A stretch of 64,000 nucleotides of DNA from CAYGYG01 sp964354155 (GCA_964354155.1 CAYGYG010000013.1:16453-80452), one strand, 5' to 3'; counted from the first letter of the stretch, positions 15,539-23,806 are shown. Numbers and translations: made by a program. Notes: a model not told the origin generated them from the sequence alone.

Positions 15539-16897
15539 ATGATCGCTCTCTTGATCGTCTTTGCGTTCACGCCTTACTACTTTGTTCACAACAGCGATCC
15601 GCAGATCGGGCGATCCCCGGAAGGCGAGCCCAACCTGGATTCAGCCGTTGCCCAGATCGGGCGGATGCAGCCGGCGCCGAGCTTCATATACGTGGCCGGT
15701 GACATCTCCGACAACCCGCTGGATTCGGCCATCGTCCATGACCAGTGGACGCGTGCTCGGACGCGTTTCAACCGGCTCTCGATTCCTAAGTACTACGCGG
15801 CCGGCAACAACGACCTCGGGTATCCGAGCGAACTGGAAAGCGTGCCCAGGATGCTATATTGGTATCGCAACTTCTGGGGGCCGGACTGGTACTCCTTTGA
15901 CCGCGACTCCTGCCACTACATCGTCCTCAACTCGACCCTGCTGGACGTGGCCAGCGGCCATGTCCACTACCCGGCGTCGCTGGCCCAGGACAGTTTCTTG
16001 CGCAGCGACATCCAGTCCATCCAGGGCCGGCGCTGCAAGCATCTCTTTTTTCTCTACCATTTCCCGACTTACATCAGCACACCGGACGAAGCCAATCAGA
16101 CCGGCAATGTCCACCGGCCGCGTCGCGACACCATCCTCAAGTACGTGCGCAACAACGGCTTCAGCGCGATTCTTGCCGGCCACATCCACGCCGACGGCCA
16201 GACTCTATATCGTTCCGCGGTGCTCCAGGCCGGCCTGGCCACTTGCACCGGGCCCCTGTCCAGCACCGGCTACCGGGTTGTGAAAGCATTCCATAATGGG
16301 ATAGAGACCTTCACCGTCTTTCTCTCGGCCCCGTTCGACAGCGTGCCTATGGTCAATATCGTCACGCCCACGGCCAGCCCTGAGACCGTCGTGGTCAACC
16401 AGACGGTTTCGTTTCAAGCGGGCGTCGATACGGTGCGCTTCCCGGATTGGCGCGGGTTGTCCTTCCGGTGGAATTTCGGTGACGGCGACAGCTCGTGGGT
16501 ACGGACCACGTCACATGTCTACCGGGATACCGGCAACTATCTCGTTGCGTTCACCGGTTACCAAGCGCCGCGCAAGGCGGCCAATTATCATCTCAGGATT
16601 CGCGTGAATCCGCCGTCGCTCGTTGGAGGTGCCAGGCCCGAATTGCGGGACGGACGTACGGTGATCTTGAGCGCGGTGCTTGCCGGCGCGGTCGCGTTTG
16701 AAACGGCTGAACCGGGAAGAGTCACGCTTGCGCTCTACTCCAGCGACGGACGAAAAGCCGCGATTCTCATGGACCGCTATCTTGAAGCTGGTCGGCACCG
16801 GGCGGCGGTTCCATCCCGGCTGGCGGCCGGCGTCTATTTCGTCGAGCTTGCCACACCCTTTGAACGAGCAGTGAAGAAGACAATTCACCTGCGTTAA
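15539..16897 (+). CDS. Secreted metallophosphoesterase with PKD and sorting domains
   Basis: A 452-residue exported protein. A hydrophobic N-terminus (residues 1-11) acts as a short signal. The calcineurin-like phosphoesterase domain spans about 15-265, with metal motifs SDPQIG (19-24), GDISD (55-59), GNND (about 84), a Tyr-His (FFLYHFPTY, about 175) and GHIH (about 216-219). A PKD-type beta domain follows at about 280-365 (FRWNFGDGDSSW, HVYRDTGNY). The last 80 residues form a sorting-type domain (AAGVYFVELA). It probably hydrolyses phosphoesters outside the cell; the substrate cannot be read. ATG at 15539 has only a weak ribosome binding site (TGAGGT). Confidence 0.88.
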   Translation: MIALLIVFAFTPYYFVHNSDPQIGRSPEGEPNLDSAVAQIGRMQPAPSFIYVAGDISDNPLDSAIVHDQWTRARTRFNRLSIPKYYAAGNNDLGYPSELESVPRMLYWYRNFWGPDWYSFDRDSCHYIVLNSTLLDVASGHVHYPASLAQDSFLRSDIQSIQGRRCKHLFFLYHFPTYISTPDEANQTGNVHRPRRDTILKYVRNNGFSAILAGHIHADGQTLYRSAVLQAGLATCTGPLSSTGYRVVKAFHNGIETFTVFLSAPFDSVPMVNIVTPTASPETVVVNQTVSFQAGVDTVRFPDWRGLSFRWNFGDGDSSWVRTTSHVYRDTGNYLVAFTGYQAPRKAANYHLRIRVNPPSLVGGARPELRDGRTVILSAVLAGAVAFETAEPGRVTLALYSSDGRKAAILMDRYLEAGRHRAAVPSRLAAGVYFVELATPFERAVKKTIHLR

Positions 16898-16938
16898 GAT
16901 CGGGAAAACGCGGGACGCAAGGACGCCACGGACATCTT

Positions 16939-17697
16939 ATGCTTAATGCGAGGCCATGCGGCACTGCAATCATCGCCATACTGAGCCTGCTCGCAGCTCT
17001 GCCGGTTTGCGCGTCCGAAACCGCCTGCCTCGGCTTGTCGTTGACCATGCTCTTGATCCTGCGAAATCGTCGACGCAAGGCCGTCCGACGGATTGTCGCG
17101 TCAGGGTTCTCCCGGCGCCTGGTGTGGAAGGCCGCCTACCGTTTCGGCCGCAACCTGAGCGCGATGCTCAAGAATCGTGTCCACGACTGTGTCTCGGAGA
17201 GAGAGGTCGTCATTCACGGCGAAGACCAGATTTCAGCCTTGGCCCAAGGCGGCGTGGCCGTCGGTTACCATTTCGGTCCCTGGGAGCTATTGCCCGGAAT
17301 TTTGGCCCGGCGCGGCCTGCGGATGGGTGTCGTGACCAATTTCTACGCCGCCCGGCCGATTGATCAGTTCCTACGCCGGTTCCGCGCACGCGACCGGGTG
17401 GAGCTGTTCTATGCCAACGGGCCGGAGAACGAAGTCCGCCGGATGATCGAGTTCATAAGATCGGGCGGCACGGTCGGGGCGCTGATCGACGGCGATACGT
17501 TCGACCAGAAGTACCCGGTTCTCAAGCGTATCATCGATCGATTCGGGTTTCGTGTCGTCCCGGTTTTCGGCTATCTAAAACATGGGAAAATGCATGTGTT
17601 TGTCGGTCACCCGCTGACCGACGCTCTAAGGTATTCACCTGAGAATTACTTCTGGTTCTATGCCAGTCATGAATCCATGCTCCAAGCCGAGTCGTAA
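16939..17697 (+). CDS. Lipid A biosynthesis acyltransferase-like protein
   Basis: A 252-residue protein of the LpxL/HtrB-like acyltransferase superfamily. The catalytic HX4E motif is H111-FGPW-E116 in GYHFGPWELLPG. A later block, GGTVGALIDGD near residues 178-188, matches the family's second conserved region. Residues 8-38 hold hydrophobic text that may anchor it to the inner membrane. Family members transfer a secondary acyl chain onto lipid A; a lipid or glycan substrate of another kind is possible. It is shorter than typical LpxL (about 300) and stands alone. Confidence 0.78.
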   Translation: MLNARPCGTAIIAILSLLAALPVCASETACLGLSLTMLLILRNRRRKAVRRIVASGFSRRLVWKAAYRFGRNLSAMLKNRVHDCVSEREVVIHGEDQISALAQGGVAVGYHFGPWELLPGILARRGLRMGVVTNFYAARPIDQFLRRFRARDRVELFYANGPENEVRRMIEFIRSGGTVGALIDGDTFDQKYPVLKRIIDRFGFRVVPVFGYLKHGKMHVFVGHPLTDALRYSPENYFWFYASHESMLQAES

Positions 17698-17795
17698 CTC
17701 CCGCTTCCATTTCCTTGTCGTAACGCCCGATAAAACATAAGTTCCGTACTCATCTGGAATCCGACCTAAGGTGTTGTACTCATTGAGGTTGCCTG

Positions 17796-17823
17796 TTGAC
17801 ATTGAAGTCAGGTCAGTTATAAT
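17796..17823 (+). promoter_or_regulatory. Consensus sigma-70-type promoter without a following gene
   Basis: TTGACA at 17796-17801, a 16-nt spacer and TATAAT at 17818-17823: an exact consensus. The nearest downstream gene (hicB, 18487) is more than 650 nt away and has its own promoter. The promoter therefore probably serves a non-coding transcript. Confidence 0.8.
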
Positions 17824-17829
17824 ACCAAT

Positions 17830-18040
17830 CCCAGTTGTGTTAATATGAGTAATTCAGGTGAATACCTGATATCCATTATTCACCTGACGGATAGAATGTA
17901 ATTTGAGAGCTTGTAGGGCTTTGTTCCATGCGTGGAGGCGTGGACTCGCTCTTAAGGTAAATGGGGGAATCCCCAGCAGGTCCGCGCAATAATCAAATAC
18001 GTGCGTTCTTTGCCGCACTCGGTTCTTAGCGGTCTATCAC
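17830..18040 (+). ncRNA. Candidate small RNA behind an orphan promoter
   Basis: Starts about 7 nt after a perfect -10 box and has no reading frame. A perfect 10-bp stem CAGGTGAATA/TATTCACCTG (17855-17864 and 17877-17886) encloses a 12-nt loop. Further along come GGGG-GAAT-CCCC near 17964 and GTGCG/CGCAC near 18001-18018. The tract differs from the word-repeat text around it, which begins again at about 18040. I could not match it to 6S, SRP, RNase P or tmRNA by their conserved motifs. The 3' end is a guess. Confidence 0.45.
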
Positions 18041-18452
18041 CGGCACCGATTGATGTTATCGCTGTGATCGGTTTTCTCGTCATCACTGTGATCAGCGGTT
18101 CTATCACTGTAATCGAACGCGCAGCGTGTGTAACCGAGGCGGGCGAAGCCTGCTGAAGCAGGGAACAGGATACAGGGCACAGCAATCAGGGAACCAGCAT
18201 TGAGCGTACAGAGTAGCGAGTAGAGAGAAGCGACAGAAAACGCAATCCGTTTCGTCTATCGTCCTAGTGAGCGTAGCGAACGATCGTCCTTAGTCCGTCG
18301 CCCGTATCTCCCGATCTTCCGACCGCTGATACCCCGTCCACTGACCATCTGATGTCCTGATCCGCTCACCTTCGGCGTTCATCACTGCCTGCCCCGTTAG
18401 ACTGGAAGTCTAAACGGGGTAATCGACGGTGCCCTGCACCCAGAAGATGGGC
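18041..18452. repeat. Word-repeat spacer before hicBA
   Basis: ATCACTGTGATC and ATCACTGTAATC words (18055-18115), CGAGGCGGGCGAAGCC mini-hairpin text (about 18134), GATCTTCCGACCGCTGATACC (about 18312) and a CCCCGTTAGACT hairpin (18392-18419). No gene is seen. Confidence 0.7.
18392..18419. repeat. 28-nt CCCCGTTAGACT hairpin repeat, copy 3
   Basis: Same 28 nt as copy 1, followed by TAATCGAC and a second hairpin GGTGC-CCT-GCACC (about 18427-18439). The second stem differs from that of copy 1 in sequence but not in position. It lies just upstream of the hicB promoter. Confidence 0.85.
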
Positions 18453-18480
18453 TTGACGTGGTCCTCTCAAGGAGTATAAT
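18453..18480 (+). promoter_or_regulatory. hicB promoter, start codon 6 nt downstream
   Basis: TTGACG at 18453-18458, 16-nt spacer, TATAAT at 18475-18480, then 6 nt to ATG at 18487. Transcription would begin at or next to the A of ATG, giving a leaderless mRNA. A caveat is AAGGAG at 18469-18474, which could be a ribosome binding site if the real promoter is further upstream. Confidence 0.65.
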
Positions 18481-18486
18481 GCAATC

Positions 18487-18714
18487 ATGAAGAGACGTAA
18501 GACGGAATACACCGTGATCATGCATCCGGCCGAAGAGGGCGGTTACTGGGTCGAAGTGCCGGCGCTCCCCGGATGTTATTCGCAGGGGGAGAGCGTAGAA
18601 GAGGCCCTTGAAGGCATCAAAGAAGCCATTGAGGTGCACCTGATTGCCCTGAGAAAACAGGGCAGGAAGGCACCCAAGGACCAGACCCTCGTGCTCAGTC
18701 ACGTGGAAGTCTAG
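18487..18714 (+). CDS. hicB: HicB-family antitoxin
   Basis: A 75-residue protein with the HicB partial RNase H-like fold: YTVIMHPAEEGGYWVEVPALPGCYSQGES, then EEALEGIKEAIEVHL. HicB proteins neutralise HicA mRNA interferases. There is no C-terminal DNA-binding domain, so repression of the operon would need the complex or another factor. The order is antitoxin first, with the toxin 33 nt after the stop. Its promoter lies immediately upstream. Confidence 0.92.
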   Translation: MKRRKTEYTVIMHPAEEGGYWVEVPALPGCYSQGESVEEALEGIKEAIEVHLIALRKQGRKAPKDQTLVLSHVEV

Positions 18715-18747
18715 GGCCTACTTCCTCCATTGCTTTCCATCTCTTGA

Positions 18748-18969
18748 ATGGGCAAACAACTCAGAGGACTCAAAGCCAGAGAAGCGATCATAGCTTTCGT
18801 GCGGGCTGGCGGAGTTCGGAAACTTGGCAAGGGCAGTCACGTCAACATTAAGATGCCCAACGGCATGATTATGACAATTCCGGGGAAAGGCGAACTCAAG
18901 ATCGGCTTGCTGAAAAACGCGATTCATAAAGCAGGTCTGACCGAAGAGCAATTCGCTCGCCTGCTCTAG
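18748..18969 (+). CDS. hicA: HicA-family mRNA interferase toxin
   Basis: A 73-residue protein with a double-stranded-RNA-binding-like fold. The catalytic His is H31 in LGKGSHVNIK, in the usual G-S-H setting. Residues 38-46 (NGMIMTIPG) form the third strand, and KIGLLKNAIHKAGLTEEQF is the C-terminal helix. It would cleave mRNA when free of HicB. It lies 33 nt downstream of hicB in the same transcript, and looks intact, unlike the HicA remnant at 26.2 kb. Confidence 0.9.
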   Translation: MGKQLRGLKAREAIIAFVRAGGVRKLGKGSHVNIKMPNGMIMTIPGKGELKIGLLKNAIHKAGLTEEQFARLL

Positions 18970-19101
18970 CGGTCACCCGATCTTCCGACCGCTTATACCC
19001 CTCCCACTGATTCGCTGATCTTCTGATCTACTTGTTTTCTTTTCACCCTTTACGTTTTCCCCTTCACCTTTAACCATTCACTGACATAATAGGAGGCCTT
19101 A
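18970..19101. repeat. Word-repeat spacer
   Basis: Contains GATCTTCCGACCGCTTATACC and CCCACTGATTCGCTGATC, words shared with the 135-205, 15.48 and 18.31 kb spacers. The last part is pyrimidine-rich and ends in the ribosome binding site AGGAGG before the OmpA-like gene. Confidence 0.65.
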
Positions 19102-20772
19102 ATGCGTCTTTCACTTCTCTTCTTTCTTGTGCTTGCCGTGTCGGCTACAGCCGACTTCAACCGTACATCGGAAGTCATCGACGTGCCCACCGGACATACG
19201 CTGGGGTTGGGGCAGCTAAGAGCCGGCGCCGTCGGCGGCCTGGCCCTGAGTCTGTCTGAAGACACCCATGATGCGGACATCGACTTTGCCGGGGCTATCG
19301 GCCTGGGTAAGGGCTTCGAAATCTCGACCTCCATCTTCAGTCTTGATAATGTTGTCGTACTGGGGATGTCCAAGCAGATCCTGGCCCGCAAGAACACCTG
19401 GCTTGCCGTCGGCGTGCACGACCTGAGCTATTCGTGGAGCGTTTCGTCGGTCGGCGGCGGGGCTGACCAGGAGGGCTGGGACGATGATGTTCAGTACGAG
19501 TACGGCGAGTCGATCAAGCCGGCCGAAGCTTTTTCATTGTTCTTGACCGGGACTAAGAGCTTTAATACCGGCGGCGATCTTACCCTTGGTTTGGGCCGGG
19601 GACGGTTTGTCGGCTACGGACCCAACAGCAAGTACTTCAACACCGAGTTTTACACCGACGACAAGAGCGACTGGGCAATCGGCCTGTTCATCGGGTACAA
19701 ACTTCCGATCACCAGGTCGCTTGATCTGCTCTTTGATCTCGACGGCAGGGATGCGAATCTCGGCCTTTGCCTGCACACGAAGCGTTTCGAAGTGGCGGTC
19801 GCGGGAGTGAAACTCGAACAATTGTGGGCTGACGGCTTAAGTTCGTGGGTCTCGGCTGGTCTGTTCTACAAGACGGGTCTTGTCCCGGAAAAACCAAAGG
19901 ACGGGATCATCGCCGGCACGGTCACCGACCGCGAAACCGGCAAACCGGTTGCGGCCGTGGTCGCCATCGAAAATTCTGGGATACCCGGCAGCGGCACCGA
20001 CCCTTTGACCGGATACTACACCTTTGAAGGTTTGCCGCCGGCAACCTATAATCTTGTCGGCACGGCACAAGGCTACGAGAGTTCGACCCGAATGGTGGTG
20101 GTCAAGGCCGGCCAACTGACCCGGGTCGATTTTTCGCTGGTCCGGGCCAAACCCATCGCCGGCCAGCTTACCGGGAGTGTCCTGGACAGGAAGACCAGTG
20201 CACCGTTGATTGCCGAACTGAGTCTTTTTGCGGTAGCCACAGGTGTCGTGGCCGGTCAACCGGTTGGGCAGACCAAGTCGGCTCAGACCGGAGCCTATGC
20301 ATTTGCCGACGTCCCGGCCGGCAACTACCAATTGCGCGCCGAGGCGATGGACTACGCTGACCAGGTCATCAATTTGACGATTTCTGCCGGTGCCCGGACC
20401 ACCCAGGATATCCATATGTTAAAGGTGGGCATGGTCATCACTTTGCAGGGAATAAAGTTTGACTTTAACAAAGCGACGATAAAGCCTGAATCTGCGCCTG
20501 TTCTTGATGAAGCTGCTGCCATGCTCGAGAACAATCCGGACATCAAAGTCGAGATCCAGGGGCACACCGACAACGTCGGCAGTCGGACTTACAATCTGCG
20601 GCTATCGCAAGCGCGAGCCCAGGCGGTCGTCGACTATCTTGTGGCCAAGCAGGGGATTAGTACCGCGCGGCTCTCGGCCCGGGGCTATGGTTTTTCGATG
20701 CCCGTCGCCAGCAACGCGACGGTAGACGGCCGCGCCCAAAACCGCCGAGTCGAATTCGTAATCGTGAAATAG
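19102..20772 (+). CDS. OmpA-family outer-membrane protein with carboxypeptidase-like domains
   Basis: A 556-residue outer-membrane protein. Signal peptide at residues 1-17. Residues about 18-260 are beta-rich with alternating aromatic residues, consistent with a barrel or porin-like part. Two carboxypeptidase-regulatory-like beta domains follow at about 268-350 and 353-440, each opening with G-x-V-x-D-R-x-T/S-G/A. The C-terminal OmpA domain (about 447-556) has GIKFDFNKATIKPES and EIQGHTDNVGS, and ends ENRRVEF-like (QNRRVEFVIVK); it should bind peptidoglycan. It links the outer membrane to the wall. AGGAGG precedes ATG 19102. Confidence 0.92.
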   Translation: MRLSLLFFLVLAVSATADFNRTSEVIDVPTGHTLGLGQLRAGAVGGLALSLSEDTHDADIDFAGAIGLGKGFEISTSIFSLDNVVVLGMSKQILARKNTWLAVGVHDLSYSWSVSSVGGGADQEGWDDDVQYEYGESIKPAEAFSLFLTGTKSFNTGGDLTLGLGRGRFVGYGPNSKYFNTEFYTDDKSDWAIGLFIGYKLPITRSLDLLFDLDGRDANLGLCLHTKRFEVAVAGVKLEQLWADGLSSWVSAGLFYKTGLVPEKPKDGIIAGTVTDRETGKPVAAVVAIENSGIPGSGTDPLTGYYTFEGLPPATYNLVGTAQGYESSTRMVVVKAGQLTRVDFSLVRAKPIAGQLTGSVLDRKTSAPLIAELSLFAVATGVVAGQPVGQTKSAQTGAYAFADVPAGNYQLRAEAMDYADQVINLTISAGARTTQDIHMLKVGMVITLQGIKFDFNKATIKPESAPVLDEAAAMLENNPDIKVEIQGHTDNVGSRTYNLRLSQARAQAVVDYLVAKQGISTARLSARGYGFSMPVASNATVDGRAQNRRVEFVIVK

Positions 20773-20830
20773 AAAATGATCCCGGATGCACGATGCAGGA
20801 TACTCGATAGCCAAGGTAAGGAGATCAGCA

Positions 20831-21211
20831 ATGACACGATACACTGACCTGGAAATCTACAAACTAGGACACAATCTGGCCGTTGAAGTCCACAAGATGA
20901 CCCTAGCGGATTTGCCAAAGTTCGAGATGTTCGAGGAGGGCGGTCAGGTCAGGCGTTCCTCAAAGTCCATCGTCAGCAACATCGTTGAGGGCTATGGCCG
21001 GCGGCGCTACAAGCAGGAGTTCATTCAGTTTCTCACCTATGCAATGGCTTCGTGTGATGAAACGAAAGAGCACCTGCAGTTGCTATGGGATACGGATTCA
21101 CTCAAGGACAGAACGCGATTTGTGCACTTTTCTGAGGGGTATGAGAAGCTGGGCGCCAAACTCAACAGTTTCATAGCTTCCGTCATAAAAGGCCATCTCT
21201 CACCTAGGTAG
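20831..21211 (+). CDS. Four-helix-bundle protein, copy 2
   Basis: A 126-residue member of the 23S-intervening-sequence/S23 four-helix-bundle family: LEIYKLGHNLAVEVHKMT, then RRSSKSIVSNIVEGYGRR in helix 2, and SCDETKEHLQLL in helix 3. The start ATG 20831 has AAGGAGATCAGC in front; an upstream ATG at 20786 lies in repeat text and is not used here. CAGGATACTCGAT at 20796-20808 upstream is matched by its reverse complement at 21287-21299 downstream, so the gene sits between inverted words. Family role unknown. Confidence 0.88.
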   Translation: MTRYTDLEIYKLGHNLAVEVHKMTLADLPKFEMFEEGGQVRRSSKSIVSNIVEGYGRRRYKQEFIQFLTYAMASCDETKEHLQLLWDTDSLKDRTRFVHFSEGYEKLGAKLNSFIASVIKGHLSPR

Positions 21212-21509
21212 CGCTTCTTGTAGCTTCTCCTGTGTCCATCCTGTATCTTGTGTCGTTCATCTTGTTTCATGCCTTGCATATCGTGTATCGAGTATCCTGG
21301 ATCTTATCTCGTGTCATTCTCGTCGTTCCTGCTTCGCATCATGTATCCTGGATCCCATGCCGTTCTCTTTTATCGTGTATCCTGTATCGAGTATCATTCT
21401 TTTCCATCGTGTATCATGTATCGTGGATCAGGCCTTAAACCCGTTGTTGACAATTCTCGCCCTATGGATACACTTCATGTAGGAGATGACCTAATAACCT
21501 GTTCTTCAC
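21212..21509. repeat. TATCCTG/TATCGAG word array
   Basis: Almost 200 nt of iterated 7-8-nt words: TATCGTG, TATCGAG, TATCCTG, TGGATC and variants, for example GTATCCTGTATCGAGTATC near 21377-21396. Open frames through it are artefacts. The words are the reverse complement of text found upstream of the preceding gene. Confidence 0.75.
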
Positions 21510-22595
21510 ATGCGATCTAAAATCCTTCTAATCAATCCGGACGAAGCGGAGATTTCTCAGCTCCAGCATCTGCTGGAGACTGAGGGTCATAAGGTCAAGA
21601 AAGTCTACTCGGGCGAGGCGGCTCGCCGCGTCTGCGAGGACGATACTTACGACCTGGTTCTTGTCTCCAGCACCCTGAAGGACACCAATGTCGGCGAGCT
21701 TATCCACAAACTGCGCCAGCCCTGTCCCGAGACCGAGTTTATCATCATTACGAACCTGGCCCAATTCCAGAATCTGTCCGGCGTGAGCCACTATGATGTC
21801 GCCGGCTATCTCATTCCGCCGATCACCGAGGACAAGGTGCGGGAGGTTTCCCAGCGGGCGATCCGTCAGCACGAACTGCTCCGGGAGAACCGGCGTCTGA
21901 TCGACGCCATCACCCAGGCCAAGAAGGAGTGGGAGGCGACGGTCGACGCCATCGAAGACCCGATCTTCATCGTCGATGCCGACCACAAAATCGTCCGCGC
22001 CAACCTCGCGCTGTTCCGGATGCTCAACAAGGGCGTTTCCCAGGTCATCGGCCAGAAGTGCAGTATCCTGCTCCACATGTCCGATGCCGCGCCGTCGGAT
22101 TGTGTCATGGAAACGGTCAAGCGCGAGGCCGGCCCGATCACGTCCGACCTTACCTGCCGGGGTTTGGGCGACGGCAAGTACATCTGCGCCGCCTACCCGC
22201 AGATATTCGTCGGGGGATTCGGCACGGTTCATGTCCTGCGTGATGCCCGGAAAGTCATCGGTGACGACCGCTACCGCCAGACCTTCGAGAAGAACCCGGT
22301 GCCGTCCCTGCTTCTCGAATACGACACCAGAAAGATTATCGACGCAAATGCCAAAGCCCGCAACCTGCTCGGCTACAAGAAGGACGAGCTGATCAACGTA
22401 GCGTTTGACCATTTTCTGACCAGTGAGGACCGGGACAGCATCATCATGGCCATGCCCAAGAATTTCAACGGCATGATTCACGAGGTGAAAGCCCAGGTCC
22501 TCAACCGCGAGAATCTCAAGCTCCAGGTCCGGCTCAGCTTCGGTATTGTTGAATTCGACAAGAAGATGGTCCTTCAAGTCGTCATCATCCCGTAG
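21510..22595 (+). CDS. Degenerate receiver plus two PAS domains
   Basis: A 361-residue signalling protein. Residues 1-120 have the response-regulator receiver fold, but the phosphoacceptor Asp after DLVLV is Ser53 (YDLVLVSS) and the C-terminal Lys-Pro is replaced (YLIPPIT). It is therefore probably a non-phosphorylated pseudo-receiver. Residues about 140-250 and 258-361 are two PAS domains (AIEDPIFIVDADHKIVRANL, and LLLEYDTRKIIDANAKARNLLGY). There is no kinase, cyclase or DNA-binding output, so it would act through protein contacts. It stands alone between spacers. Confidence 0.8.
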   Translation: MRSKILLINPDEAEISQLQHLLETEGHKVKKVYSGEAARRVCEDDTYDLVLVSSTLKDTNVGELIHKLRQPCPETEFIIITNLAQFQNLSGVSHYDVAGYLIPPITEDKVREVSQRAIRQHELLRENRRLIDAITQAKKEWEATVDAIEDPIFIVDADHKIVRANLALFRMLNKGVSQVIGQKCSILLHMSDAAPSDCVMETVKREAGPITSDLTCRGLGDGKYICAAYPQIFVGGFGTVHVLRDARKVIGDDRYRQTFEKNPVPSLLLEYDTRKIIDANAKARNLLGYKKDELINVAFDHFLTSEDRDSIIMAMPKNFNGMIHEVKAQVLNRENLKLQVRLSFGIVEFDKKMVLQVVIIP

Positions 22596-22724
22596 GTTCC
22601 TCTTTTTTCTTCACCTTTTTCTGCGCCTGGCGCTTTGTCAAATCCGCAATCCAAAATCTTAACGGTGCTTTATCGCTGTAATCGTGTGTTCTTATCACTG
22701 TAATCTACGCGTAGCGACGCGGAG

Positions 22725-22768
22725 CGTGGCAATCCCATTCTCTGTGTGCATCCTTATTCTCTCTACTT
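22725..22768. repeat. 44-nt direct repeat, copy 1
   Basis: A 44-nt block starting CGTGGCAATCCCATTCTC and ending TTCTCTCTACTT is repeated at 25100-25143, apparently without a mismatch. Both lie in spacers of the TA island. The spacer 22596-22835 also contains ATCACTGTAATC words and no gene. Confidence 0.8.
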
Positions 22769-22835
22769 GCTACTCGCTACTTATTACAGCATCCGTTTGC
22801 ATCCGCTCCCATCCGTTTGAATCTTTGACTTTCTA

Positions 22836-23042
22836 ATGATGAAACGCCTCTGGTGTAATAAATTCCGCTCACGCCGCGATGCCGACCGCTTTGATCAGGT
22901 CTACTACGAGCGGATGACGTCAAAGCAGCGGCTGGAGATTGTGCAGATGTTGAGGGATTCAGTCTTCATGCTGCCTGATATATCCAGACATGAAAACCGA
23001 AAAAGACTACGAAGAACTATTAAGGTTGTTCAACAAGCATAA
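22836..23042 (+). CDS. Small basic protein, nucleotidyltransferase partner
   Basis: A 68-residue basic protein: residues 10-40 read RSRRDADRFDQVYYERMTSKQRLEIVQMLRDS, ending ENRKRLRRTIKVVQQA. I recall the same outline (a YY-x-x-[LM]-[ST]-x-x-[QE]-R motif and an R-x-R-L-R-R ending) in small proteins encoded just before nucleotidyltransferase genes. It overlaps the next gene by 53 nt in another frame, a coupling typical of toxin-antitoxin pairs. No function is proven. The arrangement suggests an antitoxin or partner. Confidence 0.65.
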   Translation: MMKRLWCNKFRSRRDADRFDQVYYERMTSKQRLEIVQMLRDSVFMLPDISRHENRKRLRRTIKVVQQA

Positions 23043-23457
23043 GGTCAAGTACTGCATCGTCGGAGCCTACGCGGTTGCCTACTATGCCCGGCCGAGATAT
23101 ACGAAGGACCTCGATATTTTCATTGATCCGGTGTGGGACAACGCGGCACGGCTCGTGAAAGCGTTGGAAGAGTTCGGATTCAAGGGTTTGAACCTACGGC
23201 CGGAAGACTTCATGGTCAAGGGAAGCGTGGTTCAGCTTGGTTATGAACCGGTTAGGGTTGATATTGTAAGCTCGATCAGCGGCTGTTCTTTCGGCACGGT
23301 CTGGAAGAGCCGGGAGGTTGGCCGATACGGGAAAGAAAAGGTCTTCTTCATCGGTCTGGCCCAGTTGATCAAGAACAAACGCGCCGCGCAGCGCGCGCAG
23401 GACAAGGCGGACCTTGAGCTTCTCGCCAAAGTGCGTGCCCGGCGGCGACCCCGTTAG
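22990..23457 (+). CDS. Nucleotidyltransferase (TA-type)
   Basis: A 155-residue nucleotidyltransferase-fold protein: YCIVGAYAVAYYARPRYTKDLDIFIDP (about 21-47) gives the glycine-containing helix and the Asp-x-Asp metal motif D40-L-D42. It resembles the nucleotidyltransferase toxins of the AbiEii/MNT superfamily, which transfer nucleotides to RNA or protein targets. It overlaps its small partner by 53 nt. The last codons and the TAG stop (23455-23457) lie inside a CCCCGTTAGACT hairpin repeat (from 23449), so the natural end has probably been replaced by the repeat. Confidence 0.8.
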   Translation: MKTEKDYEELLRLFNKHKVKYCIVGAYAVAYYARPRYTKDLDIFIDPVWDNAARLVKALEEFGFKGLNLRPEDFMVKGSVVQLGYEPVRVDIVSSISGCSFGTVWKSREVGRYGKEKVFFIGLAQLIKNKRAAQRAQDKADLELLAKVRARRRPR

Positions 23458-23476
23458 ACTGGAAGTCTAAACGGGG
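23449..23476. repeat. 28-nt hairpin repeat, copy 4, overlapping a stop codon
   Basis: Identical to copy 1. Its bases 7-9 are the TAG that ends the nucleotidyltransferase gene. It is followed by TAATCGAC and a second hairpin GGTGC-TCC-GCACC, then GTCCC-GTAC-GGGAC near 23521-23534. Confidence 0.85.
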
Positions 23477-23550
23477 TAATCGACGGTGCTCCGCACCGAA
23501 CGATACTAACGCTCATCGCTGTCCCGTACGGGACGATCTCGTCAACGCTG

Positions 23551-23578
23551 TTGATTTTCGTATGATTTGATGTATAAT
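23551..23578 (+). promoter_or_regulatory. Promoter of the Phd/RelE-like pair
   Basis: TTGATT at 23551-23556, 16-nt spacer, TATAAT at 23573-23578. A GGAGG ribosome binding site follows at 23588-23592 and the antitoxin ATG at 23597, so the leader is only about 12 nt. Confidence 0.75.
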
Positions 23579-23596
23579 CTACGCAATGGAGGCCTC

Positions 23597-23806
23597 ATGC
23601 GTACCACATTACGCAGTGTAACAATAAAAGGCGACAAGCCACTAGTTGTCATTTCTGCCGAGCAATACGAGAGGATGATGGAAACGATCGAACTACTTTC
23701 TATCAACCCTGATTTGGCAGATGACCTAAAGGCAGAAAGAAGAAGAATGGACAAGGGTGAGTATATCACCCTTAGTGATTATAAGAAGAAATACCGCCGA
23801 CACTGA
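23597..23806 (+). CDS. Phd/YefM-like antitoxin
   Basis: A 69-residue protein: MRTTLRSVTIKGDKPLVVISAEQYERMMETIELL resembles the N-terminal DNA-binding half of Phd/YefM antitoxins (small beta sheet, V-I-S-x-x-x-Y-E-x-[ML]-x-E-T). Residues 40-69 (ERRRMDKGEYITLSDYKKKY) are the toxin-binding tail. ATG 23597 is chosen over 23567 because GGAGG lies 5 nt before it. The TGA overlaps the toxin ATG (TGATG). It probably represses the promoter at 23551. Confidence 0.85.
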   Translation: MRTTLRSVTIKGDKPLVVISAEQYERMMETIELLSINPDLADDLKAERRRMDKGEYITLSDYKKKYRRH

